DNA from: Curtobacterium sp. PhB115
GTDB lineage: Bacteria; Actinomycetota; Actinomycetes; Actinomycetales; Microbacteriaceae
NCBI RefSeq assembly: GCF_003752025.1
Contig: NZ_RJKR01000001.1
Coordinates: 1-45,291, forward strand
Direction: 5' to 3'
DNA: 45,291 nucleotides
Position numbers and translations under genes: made by a program. Shown here piece after piece: positions 32,031-39,383 of the stretch (position 1 is its first letter; every line of letters begins with the position of its first letter). The notes beneath the pieces were generated by a model. It was given only the letters and a program-made list of their open reading frames with translations, had not been told where the DNA came from and did not search any database.

Positions 32031-33074
32031 TCAGGAGACCTGCCCCGAGCGCGCCCCCGCCCACAGGTCGACGTCGGTGATGCCGACGGAGTGCTCGTCG
32101 ATGGTGCGGAGCTCGTCGTCGGTGAACGACGTGTTCGCGAGCGCGGCGACGTTGTCCTCCAGCTGGGACACCCGTGATGCCCCGATCACGAGCGACGTCA
32201 CGCGTTCGTCGCGGAGCGCCCACGCCAGGGCCAGTTGCGCCAGGGACTGTCCACGCGCGGCGGCCACGTCGTTCAGCGCCCGGAGGTGCTCGACGACCTC
32301 GGGCGTGATGCTCGACGCGTCGAGGGACTTGCCGGCGGCGGCGCGCGAGTCCGCCGGCACGCCGTCGAGGTACTTGCCGGTGAGCAGCCCCTGCGCGAGC
32401 GCGGTGAACCCGATGACGCCGAACCCGAGCTCCCCGGCCGCGTCGAGCAGACCCTCGGTCTCGATCCAGCGGTTGAGCATCGAGTACGAGGGCTGGTGGA
32501 TGAGGAGCGGGGTGCCGAGGTCGCGGAGGATCTCGACCGCATGCCGGCTGCGCTCGGCGTCGTAGGACGAGATCCCGACGTACAGCGCCTTGCCCTGCTG
32601 GACGGCGGTGTGCAGGGCGCCCATCGTCTCCTCGAGCGGGGTGGACGCGTCGAGTCGGTGCGAGTAGAAGACGTCGAAGTAGTCGAGCCCGGTCCGCTGC
32701 AGCGACTGGTCCAGGGACGCGAGCACGTACTTCCGCGAACCGCCGCCCTGGCCGTACGGTCCGGGCCACATGTCCCACCCGGCCTTCGTGGACACGATCA
32801 TCTCGTCGCGGTACGGACGGAAGTCCTCGCGCACGAGCCGCCCGAAGTTCACCTCGGCGGCGCCGTAGGGCGGGCCGTAGTTGTTCGCGAGGTCGTGGTG
32901 CGTGATGCCGAGGTCGAACGCCCGGCGGCTGATCGCCCGCTGGTCCTCGAAGGGCACGTCGTCGCCGAAGTTGTGCCAGTACCCCAGGGAGAGCAGCGGC
33001 AGGTCGAGGCCCGAGTGGCCGGTGCGGCGGTACGTCATCGAGTCGTAGCGGTCGTCGCTGGCGATGTAGGTCAT
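32031..33074 (-). CDS. Aldo/keto reductase, YghZ/MgrA (L-glyceraldehyde-3-P reductase) type
   Basis: A 347-residue AKR, close in length to E. coli YghZ. It shows all four catalytic residues: Asp and Tyr in THHDLANNYGPPYG (about residues 60-73), Lys in VSTKAGW and His in FYSHRLD. Further family features are YHSGLDLP-type start (MTYRRTGHSGLDLPLLSLG), DMWPGPYGQGGGSRKY, and SLVIGASRVSQLEDN at the C-terminal cofactor site. It reduces short aldehydes with NADPH, and is linked to methylglyoxal and aldehyde detoxification in its family. The ATG at 33074 has CAGGCT 6 bases upstream. Confidence 0.9.
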   Translation of the reverse strand: MTYIASDDRYDSMTYRRTGHSGLDLPLLSLGYWHNFGDDVPFEDQRAISRRAFDLGITHHDLANNYGPPYGAAEVNFGRLVREDFRPYRDEMIVSTKAGWDMWPGPYGQGGGSRKYVLASLDQSLQRTGLDYFDVFYSHRLDASTPLEETMGALHTAVQQGKALYVGISSYDAERSRHAVEILRDLGTPLLIHQPSYSMLNRWIETEGLLDAAGELGFGVIGFTALAQGLLTGKYLDGVPADSRAAAGKSLDASSITPEVVEHLRALNDVAAARGQSLAQLALAWALRDERVTSLVIGASRVSQLEDNVAALANTSFTDDELRTIDEHSVGITDVDLWAGARSGQVS

Positions 33075-33165
33075 GGTCCGAGCCTGGCACTCGAGCACGA
33101 TCGGAGAAGCGTCGACGCGCACCCCGGATGCATGATGGCCACACCGACACGGAATGGGCACGACC

Positions 33166-33624
33166 ATGGCACGGACGACGAAGACCGAGGGCACCTTCAC
33201 CGACGAGGAACGCGCGGCGATGCACGAGCACGCGGCCGAGGTGAAGCGCACCCGCAGCACGAAGGGCACGAAGGCCGAGAAGGCGGCGGCGGACGCAGCG
33301 GCGGTCGAGGAGAAGATCGCCGCGATGCCCGAGCCGGACCGCGCGCTCGCGGAGCGCATCCACCGCATCGCGCTCGAGGTCGCGCCCGAGCTCGCGCCGA
33401 CGCTCTGGTGCGGCATGCCCGCCTACGCACGGAACGGCAAGGCGGTGTTCTTCTTCCAGGACGCGGCGAAGTTCGGCGCCCGGTACTCGACGCTCGGCTT
33501 CCAGGACTCGGCAGCGCTCGACGAGGGGGCGTTCTGGCCGACGTCGTGGGCGATCTCGCCGGAGTTCTCCGACGCCAACGAGGCCGCGGTCGCCGAGCTC
33601 ATCCGTCGGGCGGTGCACACGTAG
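33166..33624 (+). CDS. DUF1801-type (iron-chaperone-like) protein
   Basis: A 152-residue cytoplasmic protein. A charged helical N-terminus (EERAAMHEHAAEVKRT) precedes a DUF1801-like fold with IAAMPEPDRALAERIHRI, LAPTLWCGMPAYARNGKAVFFFQDAAKFGARYSTLGF and a C-terminal IRRAVHT. Proteins of this family are often labelled iron chaperone by similarity to frataxin-like folds; that role is not shown for most. The ATG at 33166 fits homologue starts; an in-frame ATG lies four codons earlier. Its stop codon overlaps the -10 of soxR, and soxR follows 10 bases later. Confidence 0.75.
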   Translation: MARTTKTEGTFTDEERAAMHEHAAEVKRTRSTKGTKAEKAAADAAAVEEKIAAMPEPDRALAERIHRIALEVAPELAPTLWCGMPAYARNGKAVFFFQDAAKFGARYSTLGFQDSAALDEGAFWPTSWAISPEFSDANEAAVAELIRRAVHT

Positions 33625-33627
33625 GAT
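33622..33627 (+). promoter_or_regulatory. -10 hexamer of leaderless soxR gene
   Basis: TAGGAT begins with the TAG stop codon of the upstream DUF1801 gene and ends 7 bases before the soxR ATG. One set of bases therefore ends one gene and promotes the next. Confidence 0.55.
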
Positions 33628-33634
33628 CTCGACC

Positions 33635-34117
33635 ATGGTCGAGATCCCGCTGCCGAGACCGACCGATCTGCTGCCCATCGGCGAGATCGTCCGACGCACC
33701 GGGGTCGCGGCCTCGGCCCTGCACTTCTACGAGCGCAAGGGCCTCATCCACCCGGAACGCACCGACGGCGGCACCCGCATGTACCCGCGGCACGTCGAGC
33801 GTCGGATCGCGATCATCCAGGTCGCGAAACGGCTGGGGATCCCGCTGGGGGAGGTCGCCGAGCAGTTCGAGGCGCTGCCCGCTGACCGGATGCCGTCCCT
33901 GCGCGACTGGAACCGGCTGAACGAACGGTGGCGTGCACGGCTCCGGGCCCGCCAGCTCGAACTCGAGCGGCTGCAGCAGGAGATGACGCAGTGCATCGGG
34001 TGTGGGTGCGTCTCGCTCGGTGCGTGCTCGGTCGTGAACCCCGGCGACGCGCTCGGCGACGAGGGCCACGGCGCACGCCGCCTCCTGCCGATCGAGGACG
34101 ACGAGGCGCAGGGCTGA
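33635..34117 (+). CDS. soxR: Redox-sensing regulator SoxR (MerR family)
   Basis: A 160-residue MerR-type regulator. The winged helix is at about residues 12-50 (PIGEIVRRTGVAASALHFYERKGLI), followed by the dimer helix, and the cluster loop at Cys120, Cys123, Cys125 and Cys131, matching the SoxR [2Fe-2S] pattern C-x2-C-x-C-x5-C. SoxR responds to redox-cycling compounds by cluster oxidation and activates promoters with a long spacer. In actinobacteria its targets are often reductases and exporters, so nearby oxidoreductase genes are candidates, but no SoxR box was clear. The C-terminal codons enter a 16-bp tandem repeat. Confidence 0.93.
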   Translation: MVEIPLPRPTDLLPIGEIVRRTGVAASALHFYERKGLIHPERTDGGTRMYPRHVERRIAIIQVAKRLGIPLGEVAEQFEALPADRMPSLRDWNRLNERWRARLRARQLELERLQQEMTQCIGCGCVSLGACSVVNPGDALGDEGHGARRLLPIEDDEAQG

Positions 34118-34182
34118 CGACGCGCAGGACCGACGGGGCGCAGGACTGACGAGGCGCAGGGCTGATGAGGCGCAGGGCTAGC
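34103..34182. repeat. 16-bp tandem repeat (5 copies) across soxR and marR ends
   Basis: Five 16-base units (34103, 34119, 34135, 34151, 34167) of consensus GAGGCGCAGGGCTGAC, each with 0-3 changes. It starts within the last soxR codons, supplies the soxR TGA at 34115-34117, fills the 60-bp gap and ends across the stop codon of the convergent marR gene (34178). Since 16 is not a multiple of three, copies shift frame, but the repeat carries stops. No hairpin is formed. Confidence 0.85.
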
Positions 34183-34618
34183 GTCCGCGCAGTCCCTCGT
34201 CCAGCCGCTCCAGCAGCGCGAGCCCCTCGGCCGCGCCGCGTTCGTCCCCGCCGAGGGCCTGCCGGAGCTTCCCCGCCCAGTGCGCGTGCAACCGCTCGAT
34301 GCTCTCCCCCGCCAACGCGGTGGCGTGCAGCTGCACGGTGCGCGCGTCGTGGGGGTCCTGCCGACGCTCGACCATGCCCTTGTCCGCCAGGGCGCGCAGC
34401 GCGACGCTGAGGTTGCTCCGCTTGAGGGCGGTCGCGTCGGCGGTCGCACTCGGCGATGTCCCGGGGTTGCGCGCCACCCACCGCATGACGAGGGCCTCGG
34501 TGCCGGTCAGGGGCACGATGTCGAGCGCCGTCGCGCCGTGGGGGTCGATCTCACGCGAGATGCGGAGGACGGCGTCCGCGAACTCGGCGAGCAGGTTGTC
34601 GGACACCGCGGAGTGCAT
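34178..34618 (-). CDS. MarR-family transcriptional regulator
   Basis: A 146-residue MarR protein. The winged helix is at about residues 40-95 (TGTEALVMRWVARNPGTS, TADATALKRSNLSVALRALADKGMV, wing DPHDARTVQLHATA). It is divergent from a Bcr/CflA exporter gene, whose start region holds a 16-bp palindrome, so it is likely the exporter's repressor. TACAGT (34625-34630, reverse) ends 6 bases before the ATG (leaderless). Confidence 0.88.
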   Translation of the reverse strand: MHSAVSDNLLAEFADAVLRISREIDPHGATALDIVPLTGTEALVMRWVARNPGTSPSATADATALKRSNLSVALRALADKGMVERRQDPHDARTVQLHATALAGESIERLHAHWAGKLRQALGGDERGAAEGLALLERLDEGLRGR

Positions 34619-34624
34619 GGCCGT

Positions 34625-34630
34625 ACTGTA
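34625..34630 (-). promoter_or_regulatory. -10 hexamer of leaderless marR gene
   Basis: TACAGT on the minus strand ends 6 bases before the ATG at 34618. Confidence 0.55.
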
Positions 34631-34647
34631 CCGGCGTCCGCCAATGA

Positions 34648-34663
34648 GTTATGCTTTCATAAC
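34648..34663. promoter_or_regulatory. 16-bp palindrome at exporter start, likely MarR operator
   Basis: GTTATG-CTTT-CATAAC is a perfect 6-base-arm inverted repeat ending one base before the exporter ATG (34665). It overlaps TATGCT (34650-34655), the probable -10. Its size, AT content and position match classic MarR operators, and the divergent MarR gene is the expected binder. Confidence 0.65.
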
Positions 34664-34664
34664 A

Positions 34665-35903
34665 ATGACCACGAACACCGGCTCCGTCCGCGCGCACGTC
34701 GCGACACCCACGACCCAGCAGCAGGGCATCACGACCGCCCTGTTGCTCGTGCTCGGCCTGCTCAGCGCCGTCGCACCCTTCGCCACCGACCTCTACCTGC
34801 CGGCGTTCCCGCAGATGACCACGGAGCTGGCCGCGAGCGCCACCACCGTGCAGCTCACGCTCACCGCGTTCCTCGTCGGCGTGACCGCGGGGCAGCTCGT
34901 GTTCGGCCCGCTGTCCGACCGGTTCGGCCGCGTGCCGCCGCTCATCGCCGGTGCTGCCCTCTGCGTGCTCGCCAGCATCGCCGCCGTCCTCGCGCCGAAC
35001 ATCGGCGTCCTGATCGCGGCACGTCTGCTGCAGGGACTCGGCGGTGCGGCCGGCATGGTGATCAGCCGTGCGGTGATCTCGGACCTGGCGACCGGCAAGC
35101 CCGCCGCCCGCGCGTTCTCGCTCATGATGATCGTCGGCGGGGTCGCCCCCGTCGTGGCGCCGCTCCTCGGTGGCCTGCTCACCGGCCCGATCGGGTGGCG
35201 CGGCCTGCTGTCGATCGTGCTCGGCCTGTCGGTCGTCATGCTCGTCGCCGTGCTCGCGGTCATCCGTGAGACCCACCTGAAGGCCCACCGTGACGTGCTG
35301 CGCGAGGAGCGCAAGGGCTCCGGTTCGCCGCTCCGCGCGCTGCGCTCCCGCACGTTCCTCGGCTACACCGCGGTGTTCGGCTTCGCGTTCGCCGTGATGA
35401 TGGCGTACATCTCGGCGTCGCCGTTCCTGTACCAGGACATGATCGGGCTCGGCACCGTCGGGTACGGGCTGGCGTTCGGCCTGAACGCGCTCGCGCTGAT
35501 GGGCGTGAGCATCCTGTCCGCGAAGCTCACCGAGACGCGTTCGGTGACGGGCGTGCTGTCGCTCGGCATCGTGCTCGTCCTCGCCTCCACGGTCGCGTTC
35601 GCGCTGCTCGTGGTGACCGGCGCGCCCGTGTTCTTCCTCGCGGTGCCGCTCTTCACCGCGGTCGGTTCGCTCGGCCTCGTGCTCGGCAACGCGACGGCGC
35701 TGGCACTCGGAGCGGTCCCCGCCGCGGCCGGCAGTGCCTCGGCGGTGCTCGGTGCGCTGCAGTTCGGGCTGGCGGCACTCGTGTCGCCGCTGGTCAGCAT
35801 CGGCGGCTCGGCCACGGCGGCTCCCCTCGCGATCGTGATGCTCGCGGCCGCCGTGGTGGCCGTCGTGGCGCTGCTCGCCGCTCGGGGTCGTCGGACGGCC
35901 TGA
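34665..35903 (+). CDS. Bcr/CflA-family drug efflux MFS transporter
   Basis: A 412-residue exporter with twelve helices. The family motif APFATDLYLPAFPQMT is at about residues 36-51, followed by QLTLTAFLVGVTAGQLVFGPLSDRFGRVPPL (motif A, about 64-95), RLLQGLGGAAGMVISRAVISDLATG (about 120-145) and GGVAPVVAPLLGGLL (motif C of drug exporters). It should pump drugs out using protons. Control by the divergent MarR is likely, through the palindrome at its start. It is nearly leaderless; no ribosome site is seen. Confidence 0.92.
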   Translation: MTTNTGSVRAHVATPTTQQQGITTALLLVLGLLSAVAPFATDLYLPAFPQMTTELAASATTVQLTLTAFLVGVTAGQLVFGPLSDRFGRVPPLIAGAALCVLASIAAVLAPNIGVLIAARLLQGLGGAAGMVISRAVISDLATGKPAARAFSLMMIVGGVAPVVAPLLGGLLTGPIGWRGLLSIVLGLSVVMLVAVLAVIRETHLKAHRDVLREERKGSGSPLRALRSRTFLGYTAVFGFAFAVMMAYISASPFLYQDMIGLGTVGYGLAFGLNALALMGVSILSAKLTETRSVTGVLSLGIVLVLASTVAFALLVVTGAPVFFLAVPLFTAVGSLGLVLGNATALALGAVPAAAGSASAVLGALQFGLAALVSPLVSIGGSATAAPLAIVMLAAAVVAVVALLAARGRRTA

Positions 35904-35911
35904 GTTCCGGG

Positions 35912-35957
35912 CTGAGCGACAGTCCACGCGCTCCCGCGTCCGAGAACTGTCGCTCAG
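35912..35957. terminator. Long hairpin with nested stem, terminator or REP-like element
   Basis: CTGAGCGACAGT (35912-35923) and ACTGTCGCTCAG (35946-35957) are perfect 12-base arms. The 22-base loop holds a second stem, ACGCG-CTCC-CGCGT. It lies between the convergent exporter and PAP2 genes and could end both transcripts. Its two-stem layout with a conserved-looking outer arm also resembles a dispersed extragenic palindrome, but only one copy is in this window. Confidence 0.65.
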
Positions 35958-35997
35958 GCCGTGAGCCGCCTCACGCCGATCACATCGATCCCACCGA

Positions 35998-36708
35998 TCA
36001 GGCCGCTCGCGCCGGACGCAGCAACGGGATCCGCGGCATCACCCAGTCGACCCACACCACCCGCACGCCCGGCGCGACCGCCAGTGCCCACAGGATCGAG
36101 GCGGCCGCGTCGGTCGGGTAGTGCACCGCGTCGATCGACACCGCGAAGAACACGATCACGATGGCGACCACCCCGAGCGTCAGCGCGAGCCGGTGCCACC
36201 GGGTCTCGCGGAGCAGCCAGATCAGGGCGATGACGAACGCCGTGATGTAGACGGTGTGCCCACTCGGGTACCCCGGGTCCGGCTGCACCGGGAACGGGTG
36301 CGGCAGCACGGCGACGTCGGGCCGCGCACGGTGCACGATCTCCTTCACGACCGCGGACGGCACCCACGTGATCGCGATCGTGCCGCCGAACGCCAGCGCC
36401 GGGCGGAGGTCACGGGTGCGCCACCAGATCACGGCGACGACGACGACCGTGATCCCGATCGCCGGCGCAGGACTGATCACGTGGTAGACCGCCGTGGTGA
36501 ACGCCCCGATGACCCCGGTGTGCAGGGCGTTGAGGGCCTTCGAGAGCCCGATGTCCACGGTGCCGAGGGTGAACCCCACCAGCGTGATCACCACGACCGC
36601 GATGACGGCGATCGCCACCGAGACGAGCGGGTACGGCGAGCGCTCCAGGATCCCGTACGCGGCGGGCTCCCGTCGGTGGGGGCGGAGGAGCGGCGCGTCG
36701 TCGGTCAT
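35998..36708 (-). CDS. PAP2-family phosphatase, atypical third motif
   Basis: A 236-residue membrane protein with about six helices. PAP2 motifs: KEIVHRARP (Lys122-x6-Arg129-Pro130), PSGH at 148-151, and HYPTD (His196, Asp200) of the third motif. The usual Ser-Arg six to seven residues before that His is Ala189-Val190, so the phosphate-binding Arg is missing. The family dephosphorylates lipid phosphates or undecaprenyl pyrophosphate on the outer membrane face; here activity is uncertain. The ATG has GACGAT 6 bases upstream. Divergent from poxB. Confidence 0.85.
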   Translation of the reverse strand: MTDDAPLLRPHRREPAAYGILERSPYPLVSVAIAVIAVVVITLVGFTLGTVDIGLSKALNALHTGVIGAFTTAVYHVISPAPAIGITVVVVAVIWWRTRDLRPALAFGGTIAITWVPSAVVKEIVHRARPDVAVLPHPFPVQPDPGYPSGHTVYITAFVIALIWLLRETRWHRLALTLGVVAIVIVFFAVSIDAVHYPTDAAASILWALAVAPGVRVVWVDWVMPRIPLLRPARAA

Positions 36709-36807
36709 CCGGCCATCGTCGCAGCACCAGCCGGACGGCCCCGGGTGCGCTGGGCGGGCAAAGCTCCGAAAGCACTCAGCGCAGCCGCCGTCGAGTAGAC
36801 AGGAGGC

Positions 36808-38532
36808 ATGCCAACCGTTGCCGAGAACATCGTCGCCACCCTCCGCAAGAACGACGTCACCCGCGTCTACGGCCTGCCGGGGGACTCCCTCAACGGCTTC
36901 ACCGATGCGCTGCGCAAGGACGGCACGATCCGGTGGGAGCACGTCCGCCACGAGGAGGCCGCCGCGTTCGCCGCGAGCGCCGAGGCCGAACTGACCGGTG
37001 AGCTCGCGGTCTGCGCCGGCAGCTGCGGTCCCGGCAACCTGCACCTGATCAACGGCCTGTTCGACGCCAACCGGTCGCGCGTCCCGGTCCTCGCGATCGC
37101 CGCGCACATCCCCACCGCCGAGATCGGCTCCGGCTACTTCCAGGAGACCCACCCGCAGGAGCTGTTCCGCGAGTGCTCGGTCTACGTCGAGTACGTCGCG
37201 GACCCGACCCAGATGCCCCGCCTGCTCGAGATCGCGATGCGCGAGGCCGTCGAGAAGCGCGGGGTCGCCGTGCTCGTGATCCCCGGTGACGTGCTGCTCG
37301 CCGAGGCGAAGGACGACCGCACCACCCGCATCGAGCGGACGAGCCCGCGGATCGTGCCGAGCGACGCGGAGCTGCAGCGCACCGCCGAACTGCTCAACGG
37401 TGCCGACAAGGTCACGATCCTCGCCGGGGCCGGTGTCGCCGGTGCCCACGACGAGGTCGTCGCCCTGGCCGAGCGCCTGCAGGCCCCGATCGTGCACGCC
37501 CTGCGCGGCAAGGAGCACATCGAGTGGGACAACCCGTACGACGTCGGCATGACGGGCCTGCTCGGCTTCGCGTCCGGGTACCGCGCGATGGAGGATGCCG
37601 ACGTCGTGCTGATGCTCGGCACCGACTTCCCGTACCAGCAGTTCTTCCCGGCCGGGGCGAAGCACGTGCAGGTCGACATCCGGGGCTCGCAGCTCGGTCG
37701 GCGGCACCCGGTCGACATCGGGCTGGTCGGCACCGTCAAGGACACCGCCCTCGCACTGATCCCGCTGCTGACCGGTTCGCACCCGACGAAGCACCTCGAG
37801 GACTCGCTGAAGCACTACCGGAAGACCCGCGAGAAGCTCGACGACCTGGCCGTCCCCGCCGGCAAGAAGAAGCCGCTGCACCCGCAGTACGTCGCCCGGG
37901 TGCTCGACCGGATCGCCGCCGACGACGCCGTGTTCATCCCCGACGTGGGCTCCCCCGTGGTCTGGGCCTCGCGCTACCTCACGATGAACGGCAAGCGTCG
38001 ACTGATCGGCTCGTTCGTGCACGGCACGATGGCGAACGCCGTTCCGCAGGCGATCGGCGCGCAGACCGCGTTCCCCGACCGCCAGGTGATCGCGCTCGCG
38101 GGCGACGGTGGGCTGACGATGCTGCTCGGCGAGCTCATCACGATCGTGCAGAACAAGCTGCCGGTGAAGATCGTCGTGTTCGACAACTCGTCGCTGAACT
38201 TCGTCGAGCTCGAGATGAAGGCCGCCGGGTTCGTGAACTACGGCACCGAGCTGCAGAACCCCGACTTCGCAGCGGTCGCCGAGGCGATCGGCATCAAGGG
38301 CTTCAAGGTCGACGTCTCCGACGACTTCGAAGAAGCGATGGCCGCAGCGCTCGCGCACGACGGCCCTGCGCTCGTGTCGGTGCGCGCGAACCGGCAGGAG
38401 CTGTCGATGCCCCCGGCGGTCACGCTCGAGCAGGCGAAGGGCTTCACGCTCTACGCCATCCGCACGGTGCTGTCCGGTCGCGGCGACGAGCTGCTGGACC
38501 TCGCGTCGACCAACGCGCGGCAGCTGCTGTAG
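36808..38532 (+). CDS. poxB: Pyruvate dehydrogenase (quinone) / pyruvate oxidase PoxB
   Basis: A 574-residue ThDP- and FAD-dependent enzyme that oxidises pyruvate to acetate and CO2, passing electrons to the quinone pool at the membrane. Order of domains: ThDP PYR domain (about 5-165; YGLPGDSLNGF, catalytic Glu in RHEEAAAFAASAEA near 50, SCGPGNLHLINGLFDA), central FAD domain (about 190-320; ILAGAGVAGAH, MLGTDFPYQQFFP), ThDP PP domain (about 370-530; LAGDGGLTMLLGELITIV with NN-type end FDNSSLNFVELEM). The C-terminal tail fits a membrane-activated helix. AGGAGG lies 2-8 bases before the ATG. Confidence 0.94.
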   Translation: MPTVAENIVATLRKNDVTRVYGLPGDSLNGFTDALRKDGTIRWEHVRHEEAAAFAASAEAELTGELAVCAGSCGPGNLHLINGLFDANRSRVPVLAIAAHIPTAEIGSGYFQETHPQELFRECSVYVEYVADPTQMPRLLEIAMREAVEKRGVAVLVIPGDVLLAEAKDDRTTRIERTSPRIVPSDAELQRTAELLNGADKVTILAGAGVAGAHDEVVALAERLQAPIVHALRGKEHIEWDNPYDVGMTGLLGFASGYRAMEDADVVLMLGTDFPYQQFFPAGAKHVQVDIRGSQLGRRHPVDIGLVGTVKDTALALIPLLTGSHPTKHLEDSLKHYRKTREKLDDLAVPAGKKKPLHPQYVARVLDRIAADDAVFIPDVGSPVVWASRYLTMNGKRRLIGSFVHGTMANAVPQAIGAQTAFPDRQVIALAGDGGLTMLLGELITIVQNKLPVKIVVFDNSSLNFVELEMKAAGFVNYGTELQNPDFAAVAEAIGIKGFKVDVSDDFEEAMAAALAHDGPALVSVRANRQELSMPPAVTLEQAKGFTLYAIRTVLSGRGDELLDLASTNARQLL

Positions 38533-38544
38533 ACGCGACCGGAT

Positions 38545-38592
38545 GACGGACTGGAGGCCCGTGGCGGCGCAGCCACGAGCCTCCAGGCCGTC
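38545..38592. terminator. Bidirectional terminator hairpin between poxB and SDR genes
   Basis: Arms 38545-38565 and 38572-38592 pair with two mismatches around the loop GGCGCA. The stretch GGAGGCCCGTGGCGGCG is identical to that in the hairpin at 11752-11795. It lies between convergent poxB and SDR genes. Confidence 0.8.
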
Positions 38593-38598
38593 ACGACG

Positions 38599-39282
38599 TC
38601 ACCACCCGAGCGGCTGGCCGTCCTCCAGGAACACGCCGGTCGGGCCCTCCGGGCCCACGCTCGCGGCGGCCGCGACGGTCGCCGCGCTCACCTCGACGGG
38701 GCGACCGTGCGGGTTCGGCACCCCACCGAGCTCGGTCGCCGTGTAGCCGGGCTCGAGGACCACGAAGCGCACCTCGGGTGCGATGCGGGCGTACTGCACC
38801 GTGAGCATCGAGACGGCCGACTTGCTCGCGCCGTAGACCGCGGCCTGCACGGTCGACGCCGCGCTGTCCGGGTCGTGGACCGCCGTGAACGAGCCGAGCG
38901 CGCTGCCGACGTTGACGACGAGGGGGCTGGTCGACCGGCGCAGGATCGGCAACGCGGCCTCGGTCGTGCGGACGATCCCGACGGCGTTCGTGTCGAACAC
39001 GGCGAGCGCGTCCGGTCCGTTGAGACCCCAGATCGCGATGCCGGCGTTGTTGACCAGGACGTCCAGGCCGCCGTTCGCGTCGATGTGCGCGAAGGCTGCG
39101 GCGACCGAGTCGTCGTCGCGGACGTCGAGCTGGACGGAGCGTGCGCCGATCTCGGCGGCGACGGCCGCTCCCTGGTCGGCGTCGCGAGCGCCGATCCAGA
39201 CGGTGTGGTCGGCTGCGACGAGCTGGCGGGCGGTTTCCTTGCCGAGGCCACGGGTGGCGCCGGTGATGAGTGTCGTTGTCAT
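38599..39282 (-). CDS. SDR-family oxidoreductase
   Basis: A 227-residue short SDR: LITGATRGLGKETA at residues 5-18, ARDAD loop, VLVNNAGIAIWG near 75-86, NVGSALGSF (Ser) and AVYGASKSAV (Tyr/Lys) near 150. The C-terminal part is truncated relative to FabG-like SDRs and ends in a loop with PTGVFLEDGQPLGW. This type is common next to XRE regulators in actinobacteria. It is divergent from an MmyB-like regulator gene. GACGCT (39289-39294, reverse) ends 6 bases before the ATG. Substrate unknown. Confidence 0.87.
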   Translation of the reverse strand: MTTTLITGATRGLGKETARQLVAADHTVWIGARDADQGAAVAAEIGARSVQLDVRDDDSVAAAFAHIDANGGLDVLVNNAGIAIWGLNGPDALAVFDTNAVGIVRTTEAALPILRRSTSPLVVNVGSALGSFTAVHDPDSAASTVQAAVYGASKSAVSMLTVQYARIAPEVRFVVLEPGYTATELGGVPNPHGRPVEVSAATVAAAASVGPEGPTGVFLEDGQPLGW

Positions 39283-39383
39283 GGGTCCAGCGTCACGCTC
39301 GACGCGGTCGGCAGGGAGTCGCCCGGTTGTCGTAGGACTGCTGGGGCCAGGACGCGGCCGCGACGTGCGCGCAGACTGGTGGC

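Noticed and set aside
32031..33624. SoxR box in front of the neighbouring reductase and DUF1801 genes
   Set aside because: I looked for a CCTCAAG-type inverted repeat and saw none that is convincing.
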